Origin: Methanobacterium sp. UBA176
GTDB taxonomy: Archaea; Methanobacteriota; Methanobacteria; Methanobacteriales; Methanobacteriaceae
Direction of reading: 5' to 3'
Assembly (NCBI GenBank): GCA_002505765.1
Contig: DAVZ01000010.1
Span: forward strand, 1-13,646
Length of the DNA stretch: 13,646 nucleotides
Under the pieces are notes generated by a model, which was given only the letters and a program-made list of their open reading frames with translations, made no database searches and was not told where the DNA came from. Numbering within the stretch: position 1 is the first letter of the stretch; each line of letters starts with the position of its first letter. A program made the position numbers and the translations under genes. Of this stretch, positions 13,545 to 13,646 are shown piece by piece.

Positions 13545-13646
13545 TTTTGCAATTTATGGGACTGTAAGGTTAACCGGTGTTGAAAAATTTTCAATTTTTC
13601 ACAGTGAAAAATCTCTGATTTTCGCATGTTGGAATCAATATTTCAT
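13545..13646 (-). mobile_element. 3' end of second, inverted IS copy
   Basis: The reverse complement of this end aligns with 1006-1100: CCAACATG, a hairpin, CACTGTGAAAAAT, a second hairpin, TTTTTCAACACC and TTACAG followed by CCCA. The transposase frame here reads IDSNMRK where the left copy reads KDTNM and stop, so the stop has shifted downstream or been lost. The element continues beyond the window. The two copies are clearly diverged, so neither is a recent duplicate of the other. Confidence 0.8.
13581..13625. repeat. Hairpin pair at IS 3' end (right copy)
   Basis: The first hairpin is perfect: arms TGAAAAATT and AATTTTTCA, loop TTC (13581-13601). The second (13604-13625) is imperfect: GTGAAAAATC, loop TCT, GATTTTCGC. 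Read on the minus strand, the second hairpin has loop AGA where the left copy has TCT, as if the hairpin were flipped. Confidence 0.75.

Overview
The window looks like chromosomal DNA of a methanogenic archaeon of the order Methanobacteriales, probably a Methanobacterium-like organism. The evidence is an AT-rich sequence, GGTGA-type ribosome binding sites mixed with leaderless starts and TTG starts, an archaeal S15 protein, a fused Kae1-Bud32 protein, an archaeal RecJ/DHH nuclease, an aconitase X protein of the archaeal mevalonate route and an archaeal CobT-like protein. The genus is an inference.

Layout. (1) 1-1105: a decayed insertion sequence (IS). Its transposase is broken by palindromic insertions and a nonsense codon. 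(2) 1103-2680: a HerA/DUF87 ATPase that has lost everything before Walker B, apparently because the IS landed in it, followed 3 nt later by an intact DruA-like (DUF4338) gene. This looks like a damaged antiphage or conflict operon. (3) 2800-4207, minus strand: a two-gene overlapping unit, a Panacea/SocA-like protein and a PIN-domain nuclease, probably a toxin-antitoxin module. (4) 4338-4541: a cluster of short hairpins arranged as two copies of one compound module; it supplies the last codons and the stop of the next gene. (5) 4463-8090, minus strand: a housekeeping operon rdgB, rps15, recJ, acnX. (6) 8265-9017, plus strand: an unrecognised P-loop ATPase with a leaderless promoter, sitting between rdgB and kae1-bud32. 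(7) 9058-10686, minus strand: kae1-bud32; 10838-11905, plus strand: cobT-like. (8) 11906-12576: about 670 bases without a gene, with several inverted repeats. (9) 12577-13449: three 21-bp tandem repeats at a promoter, a membrane protein and an XRE-type regulator. (10) 13545-13646: the 3' end of a second IS copy, homologous to the left one and in inverted orientation.

The core block (tRNA t6A synthesis, nucleotide pool cleaning, ribosome, DNA metabolism, isoprenoid precursor, cobamide) is ordinary for archaea. The left side is accessory. The most unusual signal is a family of short paired hairpins, mostly 8-9 bp arms with a 3-nt loop. They keep the fold and the linkers while the arm sequences change in compensated pairs. 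They occur inside a transposase gene (twice), at the 3' end of both IS copies and at the 3' end of acnX, where they are translated. I found no CRISPR array, tRNA or rRNA.
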